Part shown: positions 55,452-64,000 of the stretch, piece by piece
Position numbering within the stretch: the stretch's first letter is position 1
Layout of the letters: every line of letters starts with the position of its first letter
NCBI GenBank assembly: GCA_951813255.1
Contig: OX638353.1
Span: 1 to 64,000, forward strand
Direction: 5' to 3'
DNA length: 64,000 nt
DNA from: an uncultured Dehalococcoidia bacterium
GTDB taxonomy: Bacteria; Chloroflexota; Dehalococcoidia; Lucifugimonadales; JAAXIE01
The notes under the pieces: model-generated
The model's database searches: none
What the model was told of the DNA's origin: nothing
The model's input: the letters and a program-made list of their open reading frames with translations, nothing else
Made by a program: the position numbers and the translations under genes

Positions 55452-57197
55452 CTAGCTGGCATCGGTGCGCTGGTGTCGCCCGATGTAGCCCACCACGAGC
55501 TTCTTCTCCTCGGCGTCCCACAGGAAGGCGATGCGGATGGTGCCACGATGGTACCCGTTGCCGGTGCCGATGTGCTCCAATAACTCCCGCTTGCGCCCAC
55601 GCAGCCAGATCTCGTAGTACTCCCGGTACTGGCCCACCGTAACCGGCGATTGGGCAGGGGTGTAGTGCCAGCCGCACACTTGGCGCAGCGACAGGTCAAA
55701 GTCTGTGTCCCCACTGCCACCTGTCTTGGCGTCGTAGTACGCAGTCGCCAGCCACTCCAAGGCATCCCACATCTGTCGCGGCTTGTCGAAGGGAATGCTT
55801 GTGTCGGACTTTGCAATCAGTTGGAAGCTGAGGCGGTCGCCGAACCTCTCCTGCGCCAGTCGCACCGCATGCTCTACGCTCTGGAATTCGGGCAGGGGTT
55901 CCACGGGCATCAGGGCTCGAGTCCGGCGCGACTCGTGGTATGAGAGTCTCCAATTCTCTGCCAGGTTGCGGCTCTCCCCCAGTTCGCTGGAAAGCTGGTT
56001 GGCCCGCTCCTTCAGAAGCGCGTTGTCTGTGACGAGACTGCGGTTTGCTTCCGCCAACCGCTGGTGCTCAGCCTGAAGCGTTGTCAGCTCCTCTTCCGAT
56101 ATCAGAGGTTGCACCGGCTCAGCCATCACGGCAGTGTCCGCCCCCTCTTCTGGAGCAACGGAAAGCGGTGGACGAGCCTGGACTTCCAAGACCTCAAAGT
56201 GCGCCAGCGCTTCATCGATCCGCTGCTGCATCTCCGCCCTGTGTGGGGCCCTTTGCGCCTCCTCGCTGCGCACGGCCGCTATGGGATGCACCGGCGAATA
56301 CTCCTTCAACAACCCTGCCAAGCTTTCGATGGCGCCGCGGGCAGTCTCCATGTCAGCCCACGGATGGGCTCGCTCCTTCAGCTTCTCCTCCGCATCCCAC
56401 TCAAAGAAGGCCAACAGGTTCGCATGCAGTTGGGCCATGGCCATGACCTCGGCATCCAACTCGGCAACTGCCTTGGCCTCGTCCTGCTTCTTCTCCCGGA
56501 TTTCCGCGATGGCCTCGACGAACCCCTCCACCCCCTGCTCCCACTCCGGTGCGTTCGGAGACAGCATCCGCAGAATGTTCAAGGCCCGTTGGAACACCCC
56601 GGAGAGCTCTTCGGAAATGGGAGACGTCTCTGGGGCCGGTACAGCCGGATCGGACTCTTTCTCCGCAGCTTGGGCAACGCGCCCACTGATGTAGCTGCTC
56701 ATCAGGAGCAGGTCCTGCCGGCTGATTTCAGGGTTCCCCTCCACGAGGCCCTCCATGGCGTCGTTCCAGCTTGGGTCAGGTTGCACCACGGAGATTCTGT
56801 GGGCCGAATAATCCGGCTCACCGTTCAGCAGTCCCTTTTCCCGTAGGTAGGTGTCCACACGCTCCTGCAATGGCTTCTGGGACTCTGACCATACCTTCAG
56901 CACCGCCCCGGCGAGATCGTCCCTCTGCCGGGCCCAGTGAGATACAGGCTCCTGCAACAGCGGTGCCGGGGCCAGTTCCGGGTTACGGAACCCGTCGACA
57001 CTGACGTACGACCCCACTGCCTTTCTCAGGGCAGCCCGGGTCTCTCCCGACACTTGCAGTTGTCCCGTCAGCGCCTTTTTGACCACGCCATCTCCGAAGT
57101 CTTTAGGCATCGCCGTAAACAGATGTGTCAGTCCCACCATAGAAGCGTCTGCTGGATGAAAAGCTTCTGCTTGATGGATGCCATTGCCCACTGTCAT
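55452..57197 (-). CDS. Large coiled-coil protein with conserved C-terminal domain of unknown function
   Basis: The 581-aa product starts at ATG 57197 (AGAGGTGG upstream); an in-frame TTG 39 nt earlier is less likely. Residues 1-330 are mostly helical and acidic. A coiled coil lies near 390-440 (EEELTTLQAEHQRLAEANRS). The last 150 residues look like a compact domain, with FDKPRQMWDALEWLATAYYD, EYYEIWLRGRKRELLEHIGT and IAFLWDAEEKKLVVGYIG. Such an FWD..KK.V.GYIGxH ending recalls small nuclease- or toxin-like C-terminal domains, but no family was identified. There are no membrane segments. It may be part of a mobile defence or regulatory unit, which is speculation. Confidence 0.7.
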   Translation of the reverse strand: MTVGNGIHQAEAFHPADASMVGLTHLFTAMPKDFGDGVVKKALTGQLQVSGETRAALRKAVGSYVSVDGFRNPELAPAPLLQEPVSHWARQRDDLAGAVLKVWSESQKPLQERVDTYLREKGLLNGEPDYSAHRISVVQPDPSWNDAMEGLVEGNPEISRQDLLLMSSYISGRVAQAAEKESDPAVPAPETSPISEELSGVFQRALNILRMLSPNAPEWEQGVEGFVEAIAEIREKKQDEAKAVAELDAEVMAMAQLHANLLAFFEWDAEEKLKERAHPWADMETARGAIESLAGLLKEYSPVHPIAAVRSEEAQRAPHRAEMQQRIDEALAHFEVLEVQARPPLSVAPEEGADTAVMAEPVQPLISEEELTTLQAEHQRLAEANRSLVTDNALLKERANQLSSELGESRNLAENWRLSYHESRRTRALMPVEPLPEFQSVEHAVRLAQERFGDRLSFQLIAKSDTSIPFDKPRQMWDALEWLATAYYDAKTGGSGDTDFDLSLRQVCGWHYTPAQSPVTVGQYREYYEIWLRGRKRELLEHIGTGNGYHRGTIRIAFLWDAEEKKLVVGYIGRHQRTDAS

Positions 57198-57575
57198 ATC
57201 CGTACCACCTCTGGTCTGATTCTCAAGCTTCTCCAATATCCTAAGCAGTATCGCGGCGGCTATCTAGGTGGTCGAGACCGGTTTTCCGGCCACATTATTG
57301 CGCCTCCGGGATTGACTCCGAATCAGGCACCCACGCCCCCTCACAGTCTGGGCAATCGCCATCCTCCGCGCCGCGCCAGCTCCCCTTCCCCATTCGGGCA
57401 ACTCACCCCATCTCGGATCTCCGTTAAGACCGATGCATCCTCGCGCCCACTTCCTGACCCGGACGACTCTCTATTGGCATATACGCACATGAGTTCTATA
57501 CTCATTGAATTTCCTGTTGGCTTCTCCGTCGGGCCTCCAAGGCTATGGCAACCACATCATCACACTGGAGACAAA
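57198..57575. other. Intergenic stretch
   Basis: No gene is supported. It should hold the promoter of the minus-strand coiled-coil gene; no consensus elements stood out. Confidence 0.3.
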
Positions 57576-57775
57576 TGAGACCACTTTCAGATATAGAAAT
57601 ACTTTTTCAGCTACGCTACTGGTCTCACTCCAGCTACGAACATGGAACCACGCGGGCATGGGACCACGATGATGGGGCCGCTACCCATGCCGCGGGACCT
57701 ATCTTTATCTTTCCCGACCTGCATTCGCTTGCTGATCCTAATGCGGCGAAACGGAGGCACGACGCGGCAAGCTAA
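57576..57775 (+). CDS. Possible small protein
   Basis: ATG 57576 follows GGAGACAA and opens MRPLSDIEILFQLRYWSHSS, giving about 65 aa, later AAGPIFIFPDLHSLADPNAA. The good ribosome binding site is the only support. It might be a fragment of a larger lost gene. Confidence 0.3.
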
Positions 57776-57926
57776 CCCGGATATCACAGCGCGGCCCACA
57801 CGGCGCTACGGACTTGCCACATCACGCGGTGCTGCGCTTCAACGGGTCTCCCGCAAAAGATGGTCTCGTTTGGCCGCAGCACTCGGCAGGCTCCGGCGTG
57901 TTCCCGCTATAGTGTGCGCCAGAGGC

Positions 57927-58208
57927 CTATGACTGTCCCTCTTCCTCACTATCCAAGGGCAGGCGCCGGTAGGAAATCCCCCAACGGTTCATCAGTTGCA
58001 GCACCGCTGGCTGCTGCATTTCAGTCAGCTCCCCCAAAAACCCGGCCAACGCATGCGCTGGCATCATTTCCTGTGAGCAGACCCAGCTTCGCTCCGCGGG
58101 CACAACATACAGGAGCCCCTTCTGGTGGCTGCAACCCAACTGCACCCGGCTCAAACCCTCACCCTGCCGTATCTCCAAGCCCATGTTCTCCAAGCGGTTG
58201 TCCTCCAA
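57927..58208 (-). CDS. Hypothetical small protein divergent from hflK
   Basis: The 93-aa frame starts TTG 58208 with GGAGG 7 nt upstream. It contains LGCSHQKGLLYVVPAERSWV and EMQQPAVLQLMNRWGISYRR. It is soluble, with two cysteines, and matches no family recognised. It is divergent from hflK with about 100 nt between. Confidence 0.5.
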   Translation of the reverse strand: MEDNRLENMGLEIRQGEGLSRVQLGCSHQKGLLYVVPAERSWVCSQEMMPAHALAGFLGELTEMQQPAVLQLMNRWGISYRRLPLDSEEEGQS

Positions 58209-58259
58209 GGGCGCGCCTCCAGATTGTGATGTCCACCCACTATACTATCTCCGCTAACG

Positions 58260-58268
58260 TGTTATAAT
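58260..58268 (+). promoter_or_regulatory. Extended -10 promoter of hflK-hflC
   Basis: TGT-TATAAT (TGn extended -10, 58260-58268) lies 38 nt before the hflK ATG. The -35 region (CTATAC) is weak, as allowed with an extended -10. Confidence 0.6.
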
Positions 58269-58306
58269 CCGTCCCTGGCCTCGAGCAGACAGGTAACTGA
58301 CAAAGA

Positions 58307-59440
58307 ATGTACCAACCCCCAAGAAGAGAACCTGAAGTAGATCTGGAACAACTCCTGGCGCGAGTCCGGGGTTGGTTTGGCCGTTTCGGTGGAGGCAGCA
58401 TCGCCAGCGGGCACGGCCCCGGCTTCCCCGCCTTCGTAGTCTGGGGCATCCTCTTCATCGCATTCATCGCATGGATGCTCTTCGGTATTCACCAAGTGCA
58501 GCCCGGCGAACAGGGCATCCGGCGTACCTTCGGCAAGTTCAGCGGCATCGAAAGCACTGGACTCCAGTGGCATTGGCCCACACCTATCGGTAACACCCGC
58601 GTGGTGGCGGTCGAGCAGACTCGTAGCATGGAGTTAGGCTTCCGCCAAGTTAACGGCGTGGTGACCACCTTCCAGAATGAAGCGCGCATGATCACCGGCG
58701 ACCTGAACGTCGTCGACGCCCAGTTGGTAGTCCAATACAAGATCGGCGACCTGCAGGACTTCATCTTCCTTGTCTCCGACCCAGGAGACCCTGATCGTGT
58801 GGGTACCATTGAGCCCGACAGCCCTGAAGGGCGTACATTGAAGGACGCCACAGAAGCTGCCCTGCGCTTGGTCGTGGGACAGCGAGGTGTGGATGTTGTC
58901 CGCACCCAAAAGCGTCCTGAGGTGCAAGTTGAAACGCAGCGGGTACTACAGGAAATCTTGGATGACTATGGTGCAGGTATCCAGGTCCTCACCGTCCGTC
59001 TTCAAGACGTGGTGCCGCCCGGCGAGGTCCGGGACGCCTTCGACGACGTGCTTAGAGCCAGACAAGAGAAGGAGACTGCGGAGAACTTGGCCGAAGCATA
59101 TCGGCGAGACCAGATACCCAGGGCAGAAGGTCAGGCGGCCCGCATCACCCAAGCTGCCGAGGCTTTCAAACAGGAGAGCATCAACCGGGCCACTGGTGAA
59201 GCGCAGAGGTTCGAAGCCGTCCTAGCACAGTACCTCCAGTCCGAAGACGTTACGCGTCAACGCCTCTATTTGGAGGCCATGGAGAACATATTGCCCAACA
59301 TCTCCAAGATCATAGTATCGCCGGAAGCGGCCGGAGGCATAATCCTAAACAACACTAGGCAAGCGATCGTACCGGTGCCTACCGCCACGCCATTGGCCAC
59401 CCCGATTCCACCGCAACCAACGCCGCAGACCGCTCAGTAA
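58307..59440 (+). CDS. hflK: FtsH protease regulator HflK
   Basis: A 377-aa SPFH/band-7 membrane protein that with HflC forms the cage around FtsH. A cytoplasmic/Gly-rich N-terminus is followed by one membrane helix (FVVWGILFIAFIAWMLFG), then the band-7 domain (GEQGIRRTFGKFSGIESTGL, LQDVVPPGEVRDAFDDVLRA). A helical region (RAEGQAARITQAAEAFKQES) and a Pro/Thr-rich tail follow. ATG 58307 is 3 nt into a GACAAAGA context. It is followed by hflC after 3 nt. Confidence 0.95.
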   Translation: MYQPPRREPEVDLEQLLARVRGWFGRFGGGSIASGHGPGFPAFVVWGILFIAFIAWMLFGIHQVQPGEQGIRRTFGKFSGIESTGLQWHWPTPIGNTRVVAVEQTRSMELGFRQVNGVVTTFQNEARMITGDLNVVDAQLVVQYKIGDLQDFIFLVSDPGDPDRVGTIEPDSPEGRTLKDATEAALRLVVGQRGVDVVRTQKRPEVQVETQRVLQEILDDYGAGIQVLTVRLQDVVPPGEVRDAFDDVLRARQEKETAENLAEAYRRDQIPRAEGQAARITQAAEAFKQESINRATGEAQRFEAVLAQYLQSEDVTRQRLYLEAMENILPNISKIIVSPEAAGGIILNNTRQAIVPVPTATPLATPIPPQPTPQTAQ

Positions 59441-59443
59441 GCT

Positions 59444-60472
59444 ATGAGATACGCAGTAGGAACGGTAGTGATAGTGCTCTTGGTAGCCATTTTTGGCACC
59501 CAGAGCATGTTCACCGTGGATGAGGTACAGCTGGCAGTGGTGACCCGCTTCGGTGAAATCAAACAGGTCTACACCCAGCCGGGCCTCAAGTACAAAGTGC
59601 CCTTCGTCGACCAGAAGACCTACTTCGACAAACGTCTTCTATATCGGGATCTTCCCTTGGCTACCTTGCCAGACTCCGAGACCCAGTTCCTGAATATCGA
59701 TGCTTATGCTCGATACCGGATCGGCCACCAAGAGAACGGCAATGTTGTAACCTCTCGCGCGGACGTGGAGCATTTCTTCGAAACGTTGACAACAATCGAC
59801 CGTGCCGGAGAGCGTGTCGAGAGGGTGGTCGCGTCCGCCTTGCGGGACGAAGTCACTACCCGGCGCCGTGAGGAAATCATCGGTGCCACCATAAAGACAG
59901 TGGTCTCCGAGGTCACTGATTCAGACTTGCAGGTCAGCTTGGAGGAAGCCCAGACCCTCGACAATGAGGCCGAAGTGGGCGAAGAAGTGACGGTGCCCTC
60001 TGTGACTCGCGAAGAGATATTGGGTAGAGTCAGGGATACCGCTGAGGCGGAAATCTCCCAATCCAATCAAGGAATCACCCTCGTGGACGTGCGTATCAAG
60101 CGAGCAGACTTCCCGGGGGAGACCCAGCAGGCTATCTTCACTCGCATGCGGGCCGAACGCGAACGGTTGGCTAGGGAATTCCGCGCCGAGGGTCAGCGAG
60201 AACGGGACCGTATCGAAGCAGACGTCGACCGTCAGGTGGCCATCATCGTGGCTGAGGCCCAGAGAGATGCCAACATTACAAGGGGTGAAGGCGAGGCCGC
60301 GTCCATCGAAATTCTGGCGACAGCCTTGCAAAAGAATCCCGAGTTTTACGCGTTCCGCCGGAGCTTGGAGGCCTACGCCAAGTTCCTCTCTCAGAACAGC
60401 ACCGTGGTGCTCTCGTCCGACTCGGACCTGTTCAACTTCCTGGAAAGCACTACCTCCGACAACTCCCGCTAA
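59444..60472 (+). CDS. hflC: FtsH protease regulator HflC
   Basis: A 342-aa partner of HflK. The N-terminal membrane helix is VGTVVIVLLVAIFGTQSMF. The band-7 domain contains VVTRFGEIKQVYTQPGLKYK and DAYARYRIGHQENGNV. The C-terminal helical region is RAEGQRERDRIEADVDRQ. The final QNSTVVLSSDSDLFNFLES is the HflC-type tail. It starts 3 nt after hflK, so one transcript is certain. Confidence 0.95.
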   Translation: MRYAVGTVVIVLLVAIFGTQSMFTVDEVQLAVVTRFGEIKQVYTQPGLKYKVPFVDQKTYFDKRLLYRDLPLATLPDSETQFLNIDAYARYRIGHQENGNVVTSRADVEHFFETLTTIDRAGERVERVVASALRDEVTTRRREEIIGATIKTVVSEVTDSDLQVSLEEAQTLDNEAEVGEEVTVPSVTREEILGRVRDTAEAEISQSNQGITLVDVRIKRADFPGETQQAIFTRMRAERERLAREFRAEGQRERDRIEADVDRQVAIIVAEAQRDANITRGEGEAASIEILATALQKNPEFYAFRRSLEAYAKFLSQNSTVVLSSDSDLFNFLESTTSDNSR

Positions 60473-60500
60473 TTCGCTACTGCTTTGTGACACAGCGTAG

Positions 60501-60527
60501 TTGACCGGTTGAACATGGAGTTATACT
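60501..60527 (+). promoter_or_regulatory. Possible promoter of trxA
   Basis: TTGACC (60501-60506) and TATACT (60522-60527) are 15 nt apart, shorter than ideal. Both match consensus well and lie 73 nt before the trxA start. Confidence 0.4.
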
Positions 60528-60599
60528 CTGTCTTTGCGTTTAGCCACCACAGTGTGTGGCCTAGCAAGCCTCAACAATGAAGACTCCTGGAGGAGCAGA

Positions 60600-60929
60600 A
60601 TGGCAAAGCCCTACCCCGTAACCGACAACGATTTTGAGGAAAAGGTCCTCAAGGCATCCCACCCTGTGCTGGTAGACTTCTGGGCTGAATGGTGCGGTCC
60701 CTGCAAGATGATCGCACCCGTTGTGGACGACCTCGCAGGGGAATACGACGGTAAGATGGGGTTCGCCAAGCTGGATGTAGATGACAACGCCAACACCGCC
60801 ATGACTTACGGCGTGCGAAGTATCCCCACTCTTTTGATTTTCCAGAATGGCCAGCCGGTGGCCCAAGTGGTGGGCGCCGTCTCCAAGGGTGCCCTGAAGA
60901 AACACATCGATTCAGTACTCGACGCCTAA
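60600..60929 (+). CDS. trxA: Thioredoxin
   Basis: A 109-aa thioredoxin with [19 protein letters not shown] (WCGPC active site) and the cis-proline [14 protein letters not shown] 60600 has GGAGGAG upstream. A longer frame from 60534 is unlikely. Cytoplasmic disulfide reductant. It lies 37 nt upstream of the tRNA-Sec gene on the same strand, so they may share a transcript. Confidence 0.96.
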   Translation: MAKPYPVTDNDFEEKVLKASHPVLVDFWAEWCGPCKMIAPVVDDLAGEYDGKMGFAKLDVDDNANTAMTYGVRSIPTLLIFQNGQPVAQVVGAVSKGALKKHIDSVLDA

Positions 60930-60966
60930 CCTCTCCGGATCATGTTTGGGGGCTGGGCTCGCGAAT

Positions 60967-61061
60967 GGGAGTGGATGGGGCCCGGTGGCTCTTGCGGACT
61001 TCAAATCCGTTGTGCCTCGTAGCCCGGGGTAGGTGGGTTCGACTCCCTCCCACTCCCGCCA
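60967..61061 (+). tRNA. selC: Selenocysteine tRNA (anticodon UCA)
   Basis: The 95-nt gene has the special features of bacterial tRNA-Sec. It has an 8-bp acceptor stem (GGGAGTGG 60967-60974 with CCACTCCC 61050-61057), discriminator G and encoded CCA. The anticodon stem-loop GCGGA-CTTCAAA-TCCGT carries TCA at 61001-61003. A long variable arm follows (GCCTCGTAGCCCGGGG region), then the T-arm GGTGGGTTCGACTCCCTCC. It decodes UGA as Sec with SelB, which is not in the window. Confidence 0.96.
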
Positions 61062-61483
61062 CACCTGTATGTTGACCCTCTCTTGCAACCCCCCATTCAT
61101 AGCCAACCATCGATACACACCCGCTTCAAATCAATAGTAAGGGGGCGTAAAGGGTGCCTCGGTGGTAAACCGGCCAAAGCTCAGACGTAGAAGAATTGGC
61201 CTGCTTCGCGCTGAGGTGGAGGATGCGGAAACGTGCGAAGGCTCGGGAATACCGTACTTGTACGCTACGCTTGTGGACGCTCAACCCGCGGTTGAAGCGC
61301 AGGTCTTTTGAGCCGCGAGTCCGTCGCCTGAGGTTGGCGTTACCGGGATTGTGCAGGCCACCACTGCGCATCAACTGGCAACGAAATCGCTATATTGCGT
61401 CTTCCTCCGAGATGCTCTTGTGTTGCACCCCACGGAAGCCTGTAATATGGGAGAACTGTTCACATTCCTGTCGGGAGGTGGCC
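61062..61483 (+). other. Intergenic stretch before the CDGSH gene
   Basis: An open frame runs through here in phase with the CDGSH gene, but it is Arg/Leu-rich, lacks a start site and reads like non-coding DNA. No other gene or RNA was recognised. Confidence 0.4.
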
Positions 61484-62155
61484 ATGGCAGAGAACACCCC
61501 CAAGATAGTGGTTGAGCATCACGGTCCCTATCGAGTACTAGGTGGAGTGCCCCTGTCCCGTAAAGTGCCTGTTACATCGGAGTATGGAGAACCCCTTACT
61601 TGGCAGAAAACTAGGATATACAACCTCCATGGCAACTACGCCCTCTGCCGTTGCGGTAAATCGTCCAACAAGCCATTCTGCGACGATGCCCACGAGAGTG
61701 GCGGGTTCGACGTCACCGAGACCGCCGACACTACCAACTTCGCCGATCGTGCCAAGAACTATCCAGGGACAGGCATCGTGGTGAAGGACGACCGGGCTCT
61801 ATGCGCACATGGCGGCTTTTGTGGCAGCCGGGCCACTAACGTCTGGCGCATGACCCGCAATACGGAGGACACTGCTGTCCGCGCTCAAGTGATCGCGATG
61901 GTGGAGCGATGTCCATCGGGAGCCCTCACCTACAGCATCACCGAAGACGGACCGGAAATAGAGCCTGACCTGTCGCAAGGCATCGCAGTCACCCCCGATG
62001 GCCCTTTGTGGGTCACCGGTGTCGTTCCCATCGAACGGTCCGACGGTCAACCCTTAGAGGGTCGAAATCGGGTCGCCCTGTGCCGCTGCGGGGCGTCAAA
62101 GAGCAAGCCTCTTTGCGACGGCGCCCACACCGAGATAGGATTCAAGGCGGAATAG
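61484..62155 (+). CDS. CDGSH iron-sulfur domain protein (two CDGSH motifs)
   Basis: The 223-aa product starts at ATG 61484 (GGGAGGTGGCC upstream). It has two mitoNEET-type 2Fe-2S motifs, CRCGKSSNKPFCDDAH and CRCGASKSKPLCDGAH. They flank a middle domain with LCAHGGFCGSRATNVW and VERCPSGAL, the divergent ferredoxin-like unit often fused to CDGSH domains. It probably binds three Fe-S clusters and acts in redox or iron handling in the cytoplasm. asnS starts 4 nt after its stop. Confidence 0.92.
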   Translation: MAENTPKIVVEHHGPYRVLGGVPLSRKVPVTSEYGEPLTWQKTRIYNLHGNYALCRCGKSSNKPFCDDAHESGGFDVTETADTTNFADRAKNYPGTGIVVKDDRALCAHGGFCGSRATNVWRMTRNTEDTAVRAQVIAMVERCPSGALTYSITEDGPEIEPDLSQGIAVTPDGPLWVTGVVPIERSDGQPLEGRNRVALCRCGASKSKPLCDGAHTEIGFKAE

Positions 62156-62159
62156 TCAT

Positions 62160-63548
<1,389 letters not shown>

Positions 63549-63596
63549 GGAGATCCGTCGCACAGACCCCGGGAAACTAAAGGAGAGTCAGAAGGA

Positions 63597-64000
63597 ATGG
63601 CATCCAGCAGTCCTGACGTGACACAAGACTTCGTGAGGAGCATCGTTCGGGAAGATCTCTCGAACAACAAGAACGGCGGTAAGGTGATTACCCGCTTTCC
63701 GCCTGAGCCCAATGGTTACTTGCACATAGGTCATGCCAAGTCAGCTCAACTCAACTTTGGTCTGGCCGCCGAGTACGGCGGAAGGTGCCATCTACGATTC
63801 GACGACACCAACCCCGATAAGGAATCCGTAGAGTATGCCGAGTCCATTATCCGGGACCTACGCTGGCTGGGATGGGACTGGGGAGATTATCTGTTCTACG
63901 CCTCTGACTACTTCGACCAGCTCCATGACTATGCTGTCCAGCTCATCAAAGCCGGCAAAGCATACGTGGATGACCTCTCGGCCGATGAAGTGCGCGATTA
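63597..64000 (+). CDS. glnS: Glutaminyl-tRNA synthetase (5' part; runs off the window)
   Basis: The first 134 codons are present. They read [20 protein letters not shown], the class I HIGH signature of GlnRS, then [19 protein letters not shown] with the GlnRS/GluRS-type DDTNP. ATG 63597 has AAAGGAG and a closer AAGGA upstream. It is 48 nt after asnS. Confidence 0.95.
   Translation, partial: MASSSPDVTQDFVRSIVREDLSNNKNGGKVITRFPPEPNGYLHIGHAKSAQLNFGLAAEYGGRCHLRFDDTNPDKESVEYAESIIRDLRWLGWDWGDYLFYASDYFDQLHDYAVQLIKAGKAYVDDLSADEVRD

Noticed and set aside
60912..61118. Minus-strand frame across 61.0 kb (GVEPTYPGLRGTTDLKSARA)
   Set aside because: It is antisense to the tRNA-Sec gene and has the same spurious look.
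61196..61483. N-terminal extension of the CDGSH protein
   Set aside because: Arg-rich, no ribosome binding site, and the start at 61484 has a strong one.

Overview
The window reads as a high-GC bacterial chromosome segment, most likely from the Chloroflexota (SAR202 / Dehalococcoidia side). This placement is an inference from gene content: paired Rieske oxygenases, a molybdenum hydroxylase, an inositol-lipid operon, Asn and Gln tRNA synthetases side by side, and frequent TTG/GTG starts with good Shine-Dalgarno sites. No 16S rRNA gene is present to confirm it. The polyketide synthase and the large repeat surface proteins would suit a host- or sponge-associated lineage, but that is weaker.

Layout. 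1-9.2 kb: mostly minus-strand core genes (molybdenum hydroxylase large subunit, rho, transaldolase, pyrG, rsmD-coaD), with one plus-strand enoyl-CoA hydratase. 9.2-12.2 kb: inositol phosphate synthase, a GT4 mannosyltransferase-like enzyme and a CDP-alcohol phosphatidyltransferase, a phosphatidylinositol-mannoside type pathway. 12.3-16.7 kb: a two-domain disulfide oxidoreductase with in-frame UGA, ribH, a TPP-riboswitch-controlled thiG-thiE-thiS operon, and selD with in-frame UGA. 16.9-20.6 kb: two Rieske oxygenases, a VOC dioxygenase and a SelW-like protein with in-frame UGA. 20.8-29.2 kb: tRNA-Asn and two large secreted/surface proteins, one with a 2,097-bp internal tandem duplication.

29.2-43.4 kb is an accessory zone of decayed genes: a frameshifted resolvase, a multiply frameshifted IS6/IS240-type transposase, two differently truncated IS5-type copies, and GLUG, LRR and pentapeptide remnants. 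Within it are intact islands: an NCS2 permease fused to a cytoplasmic domain, and an ACP-phosphopantetheinyl transferase-hydrolase operon. 43.4-53.8 kb: a 3,074-aa type I polyketide synthase (KS-AT-DH-MT-ER-KR-ACP-KS) followed by a frameshifted, catalytically dead AT. 54-64 kb: a histidine phosphatase, a large coiled-coil protein of unknown role, hflK-hflC, trxA, the selenocysteine tRNA gene, a CDGSH iron-sulfur protein, asnS and the start of glnS.

The main biological result is a selenocysteine system that ordinary gene calling breaks. Three genes (the disulfide oxidoreductase, selD and the SelW-like gene) each carry one in-frame UGA exactly at a redox-active position. Each UGA is followed by a hairpin, and tRNA-Sec(UCA) lies at 60,967-61,061. 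The second point of interest is the methyl-branching, fully reducing PKS with its decayed second module and a nearby ACP/PPTase/hydrolase operon.
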